Assembly (NCBI GenBank): GCA_937924775.1
Contig: CALDUT010000010.1
Location: 124,001-188,000 of the forward strand
Direction: 5' to 3'
From: an uncultured Gemmata sp.
GTDB lineage: Bacteria > Planctomycetota > Planctomycetia > Gemmatales > Gemmataceae
DNA length: 64,000 nt
The notes under the pieces are model-generated. The model saw only the letters and a program-made list of their open reading frames with translations, did not search any database and was not told where the DNA came from. Position numbers and translations under genes: made by a program. Below, one piece after another: positions 49,301 through 56,724 of the stretch. Numbering within the stretch: position 1 is the first letter of the stretch; each line of letters starts with the position of its first letter.

Positions 49301-50195
49301 GCCGCGGGTCGAGAGCTTGCTCGGGGGAGATGTAGTCGAACGTGCCAAGCGTCACGCCTGATTGGGTGACGCCGCCATTGACCGCCTCGGAGTCGAGCCG
49401 GGCTAGGCCCATATCCACGATCTTGGCCCGCCCGTCAGGGGTAATAATGATGTTGGCGGGTTTGATGTCGCGATGCACCACGCCTCGTTCCGCCGCGTGA
49501 TTAAGCCCAGCGGCCACTTGGAGCATGTAACGGACACAGTCGCTGGCTGACAACGGGCCATTACGATCGATCAGCTGCCGCAGGTTGATCCCTTCGACAA
49601 ACTCAAAGGCGATAAAGTGTAACCCCTGATCTTCCCCGCAGAAGTAGACCCGAGCAATATTTTCATGATCGAGTGCGGCCGCAGCCCGAGCCTCTTGTTT
49701 GAAACGTGTCACCGATTCGGGATCGCGAGCGGCCAATGGCGGGAGAATCTTCAACGCGACCGTGCGGCCCAGTTGTGTGTCGTAGGCTTTGAGGACCGCC
49801 GCCATCCCCCCTGAGCCGATGGTCTCGATCAGTTCAAAATGTCCCAACCGCCGACCGGCGATGGCCGCAGGATCAGTGGTCATCGCCGTGGGTGTGTTCA
49901 GAGATGGCGGCGGGAACGAGGAGAGGCCTTTGCCGTGGGTGATCACCGTGGGGGCGTCGTCCGAATTTACGGCCGCATCGCCGGCGGAGGTGACCAAAAA
50001 TTGGGCAACGTCAGACTCTCCGGGTCCTGAGGGTGGTGCTGGCGCAGGATTTGCTCTCTCAATCGGTGGATGGGAAGAGGATTCGGCATGGGATGAGGTG
50101 AGATCGTTTTGGGCTGTAGCATTATCCCATGTACGGTTGGCCCCCGCGGATGGGGCTACTGGAGAAGAGCCGCTCGAATTGGGCAGATTGGACAT
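46329..50195 (-). CDS. Transmembrane Ser/Thr protein kinase with beta-helix-like external domain
   Basis: The 1288-residue protein starts with a disordered Ser/Pro/Ala-rich part (1-110), then a eukaryotic-type kinase domain (about 119-384): Gly loop IGSGGMAAVLKAY, catalytic Lys in TVALKIL, HRDIKPANI, the DFG position as DMG, and FDYISPEQALD. One membrane helix follows (WWLLASCAAVLAIAAFVIG, about 420-438). The outer part of about 840 residues has strand-rich segments (LTIQAETLVLRNLWFQFVLD; AEDCAKVELWDCVFTSADER-like VEDCAKVELWDCVF; KLKAGEVTFERLHFRLKPN) with the short-strand, Asn/Cys-laddered look of right-handed beta-helices, in two blocks (about 490-720 and 890-1110). It could be a sensor of polysaccharide or other polymer. 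ATG 50195 was chosen; a TTG 21 codons upstream is in frame. Targets are unknown. Confidence 0.88.
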   Translation of the reverse strand: MSNLPNSSGSSPVAPSAGANRTWDNATAQNDLTSSHAESSSHPPIERANPAPAPPSGPGESDVAQFLVTSAGDAAVNSDDAPTVITHGKGLSSFPPPSLNTPTAMTTDPAAIAGRRLGHFELIETIGSGGMAAVLKAYDTQLGRTVALKILPPLAARDPESVTRFKQEARAAAALDHENIARVYFCGEDQGLHFIAFEFVEGINLRQLIDRNGPLSASDCVRYMLQVAAGLNHAAERGVVHRDIKPANIIITPDGRAKIVDMGLARLDSEAVNGGVTQSGVTLGTFDYISPEQALDPRRTDVRSDIYSLGCTFYHALTGRPPVPEGTAARKLRAHQFESPLDPRLLNPAIPDELAVILARMMAKQPAERYQTPRELIAHLKGLAERLRLDSATVSQDAVLQAVPAERQLLPSPPQLKPWWLLASCAAVLAIAAFVIGTSQPPPPPGLLRSDSPPPVGLDSPPLREPGNGSPKGQRPLPVTAQVRTVAELVQHLEDPNTTKIALAPGEYDLTRLDRPLRFQGKSLELVGVPMSSTSGITKLILFADDFRTNGTLTIQAETLVLRNLWFQFVLDPDLNIEEVGITKPEGVRVEDCAKVELWDCVFTSADERFTDHEPRAVTIYSRTDTPPAIHAQRCVFAINSPAAIGLVAPSGSWLTITDSGFAPHAACVLVDSQSVGEFLNPTEIQLNHSTFMVDPGGAAIDTGTSPRITVTTADCLFAAVNGPRIRSPIARSEANRRGVMVRVRAERPDGVQWVVPNGRINGYYRVDPIGTSRTTWSFETWKSEVPTIDGKGHTKLAQRPWAESEPLTVVRSSQPWKGFRLKVDDDAEPGIYTTEYTKDSKQRAVPLGAAFHQADNVRRAYKELPMAWGSFRPRTAEPRKIWWPTATDAELAPGISNDLTTLLKTIRPDETIYIRHHGELELDTIDIKSPARPGDGDMRVKFAPDADCQPVLVIQADNDRDQSLFKLKAGEVTFERLHFRLKPNRPRDEQTVAAVSIIGGKSCTFHHCIFTFFGEEDSPAAAVHLPDADKIMAMDTPARPVPKVAFHNCLLRGKGRAVWIDSVSRPVEVALSNTLTALDDALFYAQAGGKNLGGGTSSLKLTRVTALTGGPILELHGSKSSDAMRPGGLLKVEVEAAECLFVAVPNAGRPLVEVDGVDPAEGKSVFSWRATKANRYANYETSAVLAAIRPNGEGFPKEWTRTAWIDNVAEPPPDAEKRFGEIRFRSPVPPLRELTKVQPDHLIIQMAEFQDRSEELSIEVGADVNGFQALPLDSNREAHEEKEPEEP

Positions 50196-50299
50196 TTCGG
50201 CTCGCACGCGGATTTCGGTTCGAATGACCCGCTCGTTGCTATCGGCCACACCGAACAATCAGGGCGACTTTTAACTGTCTTGAGAACGAAACCTGCATC

Positions 50300-50327
50300 A
50301 TTCGTTATTCTGTATGATTCGTTATTC
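50300..50327 (-). promoter_or_regulatory. Tandem 11-bp direct repeat upstream of the kinase gene
   Basis: ATTCGTTATTC occurs at 50300..50310 and again at 50317..50327, a 17-base period, about 105 bases upstream of the kinase start. The surrounding 304-base gap between the kinase and nadE contains no gene. It looks like a regulator binding site for the minus-strand kinase gene. Confidence 0.4.
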
Positions 50328-50499
50328 GTGTATCGACCTCCTTGTCTTGCCAGCTGTCGACGGCAAGGCTAACAGACTTGGAATACTGCAACTATAGCCC
50401 TAACAGAGCCCAATTGTCAATTCTTAACGCTCCTAGGTTGGAGAAAATGCGACAACCAGAAATCGGCGATTCCATCTTTAAGTACCCGACCTGCCTCGA

Positions 50500-52512
50500 T
50501 TATGAGGACTTTTCCCAATTCTCCAACCAAATCCGCACTTGGGCGTCGGAGGGCATACGCCAATCGCCGCGGGGTGAGAGGCTGACGGTACCCACCTTTG
50601 GCCCATCCGGCAAGCACGACCGCTTGAATTGATTCGCAAAAAAACGCTTTAAAAACACCCCCAGCCAATGGCGTAATTCCGCGGGGGGGTAATCCCGGTC
50701 GAACCGGGCATGTTCGGCCAGAAACAGTATCTTCTGAGGCGTTGCTCCAAAACGGAGCAAATGGTAGAGAAAAAAGTCGATCAGTTCATACGGACCGACG
50801 GTCGATTCCGTAGCTTGCGTGATGCCCCCCCGGGCATCGGTGGGCAGCAGTTCTGGGGAAATTTCCGTGCGGACAATGTCCAAGAGTGTGGCGCGCGGGG
50901 AACCGTCAAATTCGTTCTCCGCGGCCCATTTTACCAGGAATTTCACCAAAGTTTTTGGGATACCGGCGTTGGGGTTGTACATGCTCATGTGGTCGGCGTT
51001 GTAAGTGCACCAGCCGAGGGCTAATTCCGATAAATCGCCGGTCCCGATGACAAAACCGCTATTCATGAGAAGGGTCGTTCGCACGCGGGCTTGTATATTT
51101 TCAAAGGTCAGATCGTGGCGTTGGTCCGCGGGGAGCTGGCGGAGCTTTTCGGTGAGGGAATCCACGGTTTCGTAATCCAGCGGAATGCCAAAAGGGTGAT
51201 GCCCCATCAGCCGCATTTGTTCGAAACACATCGGGCGAATGTCGATTTCGCGAATGGGGATGTTCAAAGCCGCGGCCAGATCCAGGGCATTCTTCTTGGT
51301 GCGGCCGGTGGTCCCAAACCCGGGCATGGTCAGGGCTTGGATCTGGTCGCGGGTTATCCCAAGTTCATCGAAAGTTTTACAAACGACCAACAGGGCCAAT
51401 GTAGAATCCAACCCCCCGGAGAGGCCGATCGCCACCGGTGGCTGGCCAGTGTGTGTCAGCCGTTGCGCTAACGCTGCGATTTGGGTTTGAAAGATGTCCC
51501 GGCAGCGGTCGTCCCGAGTTGTAACATCTGTCGGTACAAAAGGATGCGATTCAATGGCGCGCAGAAGCCGAGGCTGGCGGGGGGATATTTCCAACTCGAA
51601 TTCCACCCGCCGGAACCGGGGCATCGCGAGCTCCGTGGCGGAGTGCCCCTCGTTGAAGCTGGTGGTTTGCACGCGATCGTGCTGAAGCCGTTCGAGGTCG
51701 ATATCGGCCACCAGCAGGTGGGATTGGCGTTGGAATCGCGGGCTTTCGGTCAGAAGTACGCCATTTTCAGCGATCAAGGAGTGCCCGCCGAAGACCACAT
51801 CAGTGGTCGATTCGCCCCAGCCGCAGCAGGCGTACACATAACCGGCGATACACCGACCCGATTGCGAGGCCACCAATTGCCGCCGGTACGCGGCTTTGCC
51901 AATAACTTCGTTACTGGCCGAAAGATTTGCCACAACTGTTGCACCAGCAAGAGCTTGCAGCGAACTTGGTGGTACAGGCTGCCACAAATCTTCACAAATT
52001 TCTACACCCAAGGTGAAGTCGTTCCAATCGCGGCAACGGAAAAGTAAATCGGTGCCAAAAGGTACGACCTGTCCACAGAAATCCGCTTCCGAAAATGGGG
52101 CATTGCCGGCTGGGCTGAAATAGCGAGCGTCATAGAATTCCTGGGAATTTGGCAAGTAAGTTTTGGGGACAATTCCCAAGAGCCGCCCAGCACAGATCAC
52201 TACCGCACAATTGAACATTTGTCCAGACAAGGCCAGTGGAACGCCGACCACCGCCACGCCGCGGTAAACATGTCCACTTTGGGTGACCACCTGCTTCAAA
52301 GCTTCTTGTGCGGCGCGCTGAAGAGTTTGAAGGTGGAATAGATCGTGACAGGTGTAACCAGTCAGGCCGCATTCTGGAAAGACGACAAGATTGATCCCCC
52401 GGGTTTCCGCTTCCGCCAGAAGTTGTATGGTCTGTTCAGCGTTAAAGGGACAATCGGCGATTCGCAAAAGCGGCCGTGCCGCCGCGACCCGGAGGAAACC
52501 GTAGGTGTTCAT
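50500..52512 (-). CDS. nadE: Glutamine-dependent NAD synthetase
   Basis: The 670-residue enzyme makes NAD from nicotinic acid adenine dinucleotide, glutamine and ATP. The N-terminal nitrilase-like glutaminase (1-290) has the Glu-Lys-Cys triad: FPECGLTGYTCHDLF, PKTYLPNSQEFYD, and VEICEDLW. The C-terminal synthetase domain (about 320-600) has the P-loop GLSGGLDSTLALLV, MPGFGTT, and GTGDLSELALGWCTYNADHM. ATG 52512 (NTYGFLRVAAA) was chosen over a GTG eight codons upstream. Length fits the glutamine-dependent type. The gene is separated by 123 bases from the WD40 gene on the same strand. Confidence 0.95.
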   Translation of the reverse strand: MNTYGFLRVAAARPLLRIADCPFNAEQTIQLLAEAETRGINLVVFPECGLTGYTCHDLFHLQTLQRAAQEALKQVVTQSGHVYRGVAVVGVPLALSGQMFNCAVVICAGRLLGIVPKTYLPNSQEFYDARYFSPAGNAPFSEADFCGQVVPFGTDLLFRCRDWNDFTLGVEICEDLWQPVPPSSLQALAGATVVANLSASNEVIGKAAYRRQLVASQSGRCIAGYVYACCGWGESTTDVVFGGHSLIAENGVLLTESPRFQRQSHLLVADIDLERLQHDRVQTTSFNEGHSATELAMPRFRRVEFELEISPRQPRLLRAIESHPFVPTDVTTRDDRCRDIFQTQIAALAQRLTHTGQPPVAIGLSGGLDSTLALLVVCKTFDELGITRDQIQALTMPGFGTTGRTKKNALDLAAALNIPIREIDIRPMCFEQMRLMGHHPFGIPLDYETVDSLTEKLRQLPADQRHDLTFENIQARVRTTLLMNSGFVIGTGDLSELALGWCTYNADHMSMYNPNAGIPKTLVKFLVKWAAENEFDGSPRATLLDIVRTEISPELLPTDARGGITQATESTVGPYELIDFFLYHLLRFGATPQKILFLAEHARFDRDYPPAELRHWLGVFLKRFFANQFKRSCLPDGPKVGTVSLSPRGDWRMPSDAQVRIWLENWEKSS

Positions 52513-52635
52513 GATGCCAATGTATACGATAGGCACGCCAAACGTTAGCTATTACAAAAAGAGTAGCCGGCTTTCAGTCAACCAATCGACGAAGTGCCGA
52601 GAATACTGGTCTATGGACTTCTGGCCCACACGTGA

Positions 52636-53586
52636 TCAATTTTCGAGATCCAGTAGTCCGATGTGGCCTCTTTCGCTGGAAAATGCCACTGTCAGCCCAT
52701 CGGGTGAGAACGCGACATGATGCAATGGCCCGATTTTGGGGGCGAAGCTACGCAGTTCGACTCCGCTCGCCGCATCCCACAGCCGGACCGTGCCATCATG
52801 CGCAGCGGACGCAATGAATTGCCCGTTGGGCGAGAAGTCGATGGCTTGAACTTGGCCGGTATGGCCGCGAAACTGCCGCAGTTTTCCGGGCAGACGCTTG
52901 CTGTTTTTGCGCGCCGGCTCCAGCATGTCCCACACCATTACCACCGCACCTCCGGAGGCGGCCAAGCGCGCTCCATCCGGAGAGAACATCAAACCCCGAA
53001 CGACCCCGCGCAGTTGCAGGTCGCAGTAGCAACGGCCGGTTTGCCACGACCAGAGCTTTACATGTTTGTCAGCCCCTCCCGAAGCGAAGCTATTGGGGCC
53101 TGCGGTTAACGCCCCGCAGGCGTCGTCATGGCCTTTTACCGACTTTTCCACCTTGCGGTGTTTCAGATCAACAAGGAAGACGCGTTCCGGAACGCCCATC
53201 TGTCCACCCGCGAAGGCCATGCGTCGACCGCACCGCGAAATGACCAACGCTCCGACGCCACCAAATCCTCGCGGCTTCCGCAACTCCCAGTTCGCTTGGC
53301 CGGTTTTGGCATCCCAAGCCCGGATATGTCGGTTCCAACCACTGGTGATCAAGAGTTGACCATCCGGTGTGAATTGAGCATGCGATAGCCCCCGACTTGT
53401 CCACCAATCGAATCCGTCCTCATCGTCGTCTTCCGCGTCGACCTCCCAGAGTGGGCAGCCGGTGTGCAATTCCCTGGGGTTCCAGACCTTAGCGTAACCG
53501 TCTTGAGAAACCGAGGCTACCTGCGTGCCATCCGGGGAGAAACACACAACATTGACGCAGTCGCAATGGGGATGAATCACTATCAT
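52636..53586 (-). CDS. WD40 repeat protein
   Basis: The 316-residue product is almost wholly WD40 repeats, about seven blades: CVNVVCFSPDGTQVASVSQD, AQFTPDGQLLITSGWNRHIR, FASGGADKHVKLW, GLMFSPDGARLAASGG, AIDFSPNGQFIASAAHDGTV and HVAFSPDGLTVAFSSERGHI are clear copies. No signal peptide or enzyme domain is present, so it is probably a cytosolic propeller used as a protein-binding platform. Such genes are abundant in Gemmataceae. It lies upstream of nadE on the same strand; a link is not evident. Confidence 0.88.
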   Translation of the reverse strand: MIVIHPHCDCVNVVCFSPDGTQVASVSQDGYAKVWNPRELHTGCPLWEVDAEDDDEDGFDWWTSRGLSHAQFTPDGQLLITSGWNRHIRAWDAKTGQANWELRKPRGFGGVGALVISRCGRRMAFAGGQMGVPERVFLVDLKHRKVEKSVKGHDDACGALTAGPNSFASGGADKHVKLWSWQTGRCYCDLQLRGVVRGLMFSPDGARLAASGGAVVMVWDMLEPARKNSKRLPGKLRQFRGHTGQVQAIDFSPNGQFIASAAHDGTVRLWDAASGVELRSFAPKIGPLHHVAFSPDGLTVAFSSERGHIGLLDLEN

Positions 53587-53954
53587 ACCAAGGTCTTTAA
53601 CTGTTGACCGATGTTGCGATTGTACCCCCGGTGCGAGCCATTGTCGCTGCCGGTTGTGGAGAAATTACCAAGAATTTCGATGCTATTGGGTTCTCGCGAA
53701 GGCGACGTTCGAGGCGGGATTCCGTCGGAAATGTAAAACACGTGAATATTGCTTTGTTACGAGCCGCCCAGGATGCGGACCGCTATGGTGAAGAAGGGAA
53801 GCTCTGCTCAGGAACACAGAGTTGTGGCTGCGGCTCCTAAAGACGCATCTTATGGCTAGCCATGGGTTTACGGTCATCGCGAGTCGGCGGAAGCTGGTTC
53901 TGGATTTGGCCACTTTAGGGATCATTATTTCTGGTGTTTGACCCACAATCAGTG

Positions 53955-54167
53955 TCAGTCGTGGCGAAGTTCGATGCTGGTTATATCGTGAGCGATCCGC
54001 ACCGACGACCGCGAACGTGACAGGGTGAATGCCGCCAAACCGCTCAGAGCGATCATGCCCAACGTGACCGCCACCGCCGGAAGGCTCACGGTGAGCGAAA
54101 AGCCAGTGGTGGCCAAGCACACACCCCGGCACATAGTCAAACCAGCAGTCGAAACCGATGGATTCAT
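53955..54167 (-). CDS. Possible small single-span membrane protein
   Basis: The 70-codon frame from ATG 54167 encodes one hydrophobic segment (VSLPAVAVTLGMIALSGLAA, about 29-48) followed by a basic, polar tail. AGGAG lies 11 bases upstream. Third-position GC is high, as in real genes here. No family is recognised; it could be a chance frame in a gene-poor stretch. Confidence 0.4.
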   Translation of the reverse strand: MNPSVSTAGLTMCRGVCLATTGFSLTVSLPAVAVTLGMIALSGLAAFTLSRSRSSVRIAHDITSIELRHD

Positions 54168-54612
54168 TCTTGTCACTTCTCCTGTCAAGTAAAAAGCGAC
54201 AAGAAATAGGTTCTTCTCAGATCCGCACGGCTAGACCGTAGCTGATCGGGCCTTCCACAACGCACCAATCGAGGTTTTCAACCTTCAGGCTGTTGATTGT
54301 TAGCAAATCAGATTTGTGAAAAGTGGATTTGAACTACTCTGAGACCAAATGTCAGTCACTGAAATCCATCAACAGTCCCGTTTCGCAATCCTGCACTGGT
54401 AGACCGAAGAAGCCAACCACTGGTTTTCGTCCATTAGGAGGTAGGAGCTGAGAGTTGTTGTTTTCAGTAAGGTACTCCCACCAAGAATAACCAGAAGGAG
54501 CGGGTGATTGCCAAATTGAGGTGAATTTCTGGTATTTATTCACATTTTTTTGACGAAGTGCACCACATTCTGATTCGATGAATCCGCGGAATTATTTTGG
54601 TCTTTTCCGGGC

Positions 54613-54640
54613 TTGTCGCTTTTTGCACGAAGGCTACACT
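54613..54640 (+). promoter_or_regulatory. Probable promoter of the tetR-efflux operon
   Basis: TTGTCG (54613..54618) and TACACT (54635..54640) are 16 bases apart, a fair vegetative-type promoter. The expected transcription start falls on or next to the first operator at 54647..54664, as in self-repressed TetR genes. Confidence 0.5.
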
Positions 54641-54646
54641 ATTTGC

Positions 54647-54664
54647 TGACGGATTGATCCGTTA
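54647..54664 (+). promoter_or_regulatory. TetR operator 1 (imperfect palindrome)
   Basis: TGACGGAT and ATCCGTTA flank a two-base centre; seven of eight positions are complementary. The core ACGGA/TCCGT is shared with operator 2 downstream, which supports a common regulator. Confidence 0.6.
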
Positions 54665-54703
54665 ATTATCTGTGAAGGTTAAGATTCTTAGCAACTGTCA
54701 TTT

Positions 54704-54729
54704 ATTAACGGACGGATGCGTCCGTTAAT
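54704..54729 (+). promoter_or_regulatory. TetR operator 2 (perfect palindrome)
   Basis: ATTAACGGACG and CGTCCGTTAAT form an 11-bp perfect inverted repeat around a four-base centre, 22 bases before the TetR start codon. It shares the ACGGA half-site with operator 1. Binding by the adjacent TetR protein is the simple inference. Confidence 0.7.
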
Positions 54730-54751
54730 GATCTTGTAGCGGCACACACCT

Positions 54752-55396
54752 ATGAGTACCGGCGAACATCGCAAACCGGGACGCCCCAAAGACCCCGATT
54801 TAGAAGCTCGGCGCAAAGCTCAGATTCTCGACACCGCGGCGCGGGTCTTCGCCACCTATGGTTTTGCCAACACCCAGGTGCAGACGATTGCCAATCATCT
54901 GGGGGTCGGCAACGGTACGATTTACCGCTACTTTCCGACCAAAGAGCAACTCTTCCTCAGTGCCGTGGAACGTGGGTTGAGTGAACTGCAGGCGGAGATG
55001 GACGGGGTATTTGCTCAACCGCTCCGTGGTGTGGATCTCATCCGCGAAGCGATTCGGACCTATTTGCGGTTCTTTCATCGTCGGCCCGAAATGGCGGAAT
55101 TGTTCATCCAGGAGCGGGCGGCGTTTCCGCATCATCATCGGCCGTTGTACTTTGCGGTCAAACAAGATGACCACGAGAGCAAACACGCCCGGTTCTACCA
55201 ACAACTGGTGCAATCGGGGGTGATTCGCCCCATTCCTCCTGAGCGGCTCTTTGCGGTCATCAGCGACCTGTTATATGGCACGATTCTGACGAATTTATTG
55301 ACCAATCGATCGGTCGATCCGGAAACGCAGGCCGACGACGTGCTGGATGTTATCCTTCATGGCTTGTTGGCCATACCGGCGAAGGAGCAACGATGA
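54752..55396 (+). CDS. TetR family transcriptional regulator
   Basis: The 214-residue product has the TetR N-terminal helix-turn-helix (KAQILDTAARVFATYGFANT, TIANHLGVGNGTIYRYFPTK) and a ligand-binding C-terminal helical domain (about 70-210). It likely represses its own promoter and the two efflux genes that follow; the MFP start overlaps its stop (ATGA at 55393..55396). Two palindromic sites upstream are probable operators. The inducer is unknown, probably a toxic hydrophobic compound carried by the pump. Confidence 0.92.
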   Translation: MSTGEHRKPGRPKDPDLEARRKAQILDTAARVFATYGFANTQVQTIANHLGVGNGTIYRYFPTKEQLFLSAVERGLSELQAEMDGVFAQPLRGVDLIREAIRTYLRFFHRRPEMAELFIQERAAFPHHHRPLYFAVKQDDHESKHARFYQQLVQSGVIRPIPPERLFAVISDLLYGTILTNLLTNRSVDPETQADDVLDVILHGLLAIPAKEQR

Positions 55397-56652
55397 ACCG
55401 ACTCAGGTTGTGGATGGCAGCTTTTGCGTTTGGGCTGGGGCTTGTGGCCGGTTGCCAATTGGCCACGGAAAAGCCCACTGCGACAGATTCGCCCAAAGTG
55501 CTGCCGGTCACGGTGGCGGAAGCGAAAACCATGATGGTGCGACGAACGGTCCCCGTGACCGGGACGCTGTATCCTTTCGAGGATGTTGTTTTGGCTCCCC
55601 GCGTGGGGGGGCGGGTGGAACGGGTGTACCACGATGTCGGAGATCGGATTGGACCTGGTGAACTTCTCCTGGAATTGGATGATTACGAGTATCGATTGGC
55701 GCTGGAACAGGCACGCGCCGCTTACGAGGCCGAGTTACGGCGTTTGAAACTGTCGGCGTTACCCGAATTGGGCACCGATTTGGAACAGATCGTGGCCCGT
55801 GTGGATACGGTGGTCGAGGCTAAAGCGAATTTGGGCTACGCAGAAGCCGAACTCAAACGCGAAGAGAAGCTCATTGGCGTGGCCGGTGCCGCTCAGGCCT
55901 ACGACACCGCCGTCAACCGCCTCGCGGTGGCCAAAGCCCGGTTGCAATTGGCTGAAACCGATGCTCGCGTCATGCTCACCAACGCCCGGCGTCTGAAAGC
56001 CGCCCTCGACGACGCGGAACGCCGGTTGGCCGATACCAAACTGACCGCCCCCAACGCACCGGAGTGGAAACAATGGTTAGAACTGCTGGGGCCAAGCAAA
56101 ACACCGCTGCAATACGCCGTGGCTCAAAAAATGGTTTCAGTGGGTGAGATGGTTCAGTCGATGCCGGTTACCAACTGCTTCCGGCTGGTTATTGATCATA
56201 TCCTCAAACTCACCGTGGCGGTCCCGGAGAAGTACGCTCCGGACGTGGCGGTGGGGCAGAAGGTTGAAGTTCGCGTCGAGGCGTATCGTGATCGCGTCTT
56301 CGAGGGCGTTATCGCTCGGATCAACCCCACGATCGATGTCACCTCACGTACGTTCAGAATCATCATCCACATTCGCAACGGTGATGGGGAACTGAAAGCC
56401 GGCGGTTTCGCCACGGCGGAGATCATCACCCGCAATGAAGAGATCGTGGTTGTACCGCCGGAAGCCTTGGTGCAGTTCGCCGGGGTCAACAAGGTTTTCG
56501 TGGTTGAGGGAACGCAAGCGAAAGTCGTGGAGGTCAGGGTGGGCGCTCGCGACAAACAGTGGATCGAAGTTCTCGGGCTGCCGGTGGGGGCGAAAGTTAT
56601 CACCAGCGGCCAAAAGCAGTTGATTGATGGCTCGCCCATCCGCATTCGCTGA
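55393..56652 (+). CDS. RND efflux periplasmic adaptor (membrane fusion protein)
   Basis: The 419-residue protein is a lipoprotein (LVAGC near 21) of the HlyD/AcrA class: the lipoyl half-motifs (VVLAPRVGGRVERVYHDVGD and ELLLELDDYEYR), a coiled-coil hairpin (about 105-215), beta-barrel part (LTVAVPEKYAPDVAVGQKVE), and a C-terminal domain (QWIEVLGLPVGAKVITSGQK). It would link the pump to an outer-membrane channel. Overlap with tetR shows one operon. The 72-base gap leads to the pump gene. No TolC-type gene is nearby. Confidence 0.93.
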   Translation: MNRLRLWMAAFAFGLGLVAGCQLATEKPTATDSPKVLPVTVAEAKTMMVRRTVPVTGTLYPFEDVVLAPRVGGRVERVYHDVGDRIGPGELLLELDDYEYRLALEQARAAYEAELRRLKLSALPELGTDLEQIVARVDTVVEAKANLGYAEAELKREEKLIGVAGAAQAYDTAVNRLAVAKARLQLAETDARVMLTNARRLKAALDDAERRLADTKLTAPNAPEWKQWLELLGPSKTPLQYAVAQKMVSVGEMVQSMPVTNCFRLVIDHILKLTVAVPEKYAPDVAVGQKVEVRVEAYRDRVFEGVIARINPTIDVTSRTFRIIIHIRNGDGELKAGGFATAEIITRNEEIVVVPPEALVQFAGVNKVFVVEGTQAKVVEVRVGARDKQWIEVLGLPVGAKVITSGQKQLIDGSPIRIR

Positions 56653-56724
56653 AACCGCAAGGGGACAGACAGAAGCTTCGCCGCGATTCTGAAAACTCGG
56701 TTGGACTGTTTAGGGATAGGCACT

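Larger units (their letters stand above)
53587..54751. other. Gene-poor region with low-confidence small open frames
   Basis: These 1165 bases separate the WD40 gene from the TetR gene. The right half is more AT-rich than the rest of the window. Apart from a possible 70-residue membrane protein (53955..54167, minus), I see only a weak 63-codon frame at 54352..54543 (minus, GTG start, no ribosome-binding site), with no known family. The last 150 bases hold the TetR control region. It may contain decayed genes, but I recognise none. Confidence 0.5.
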
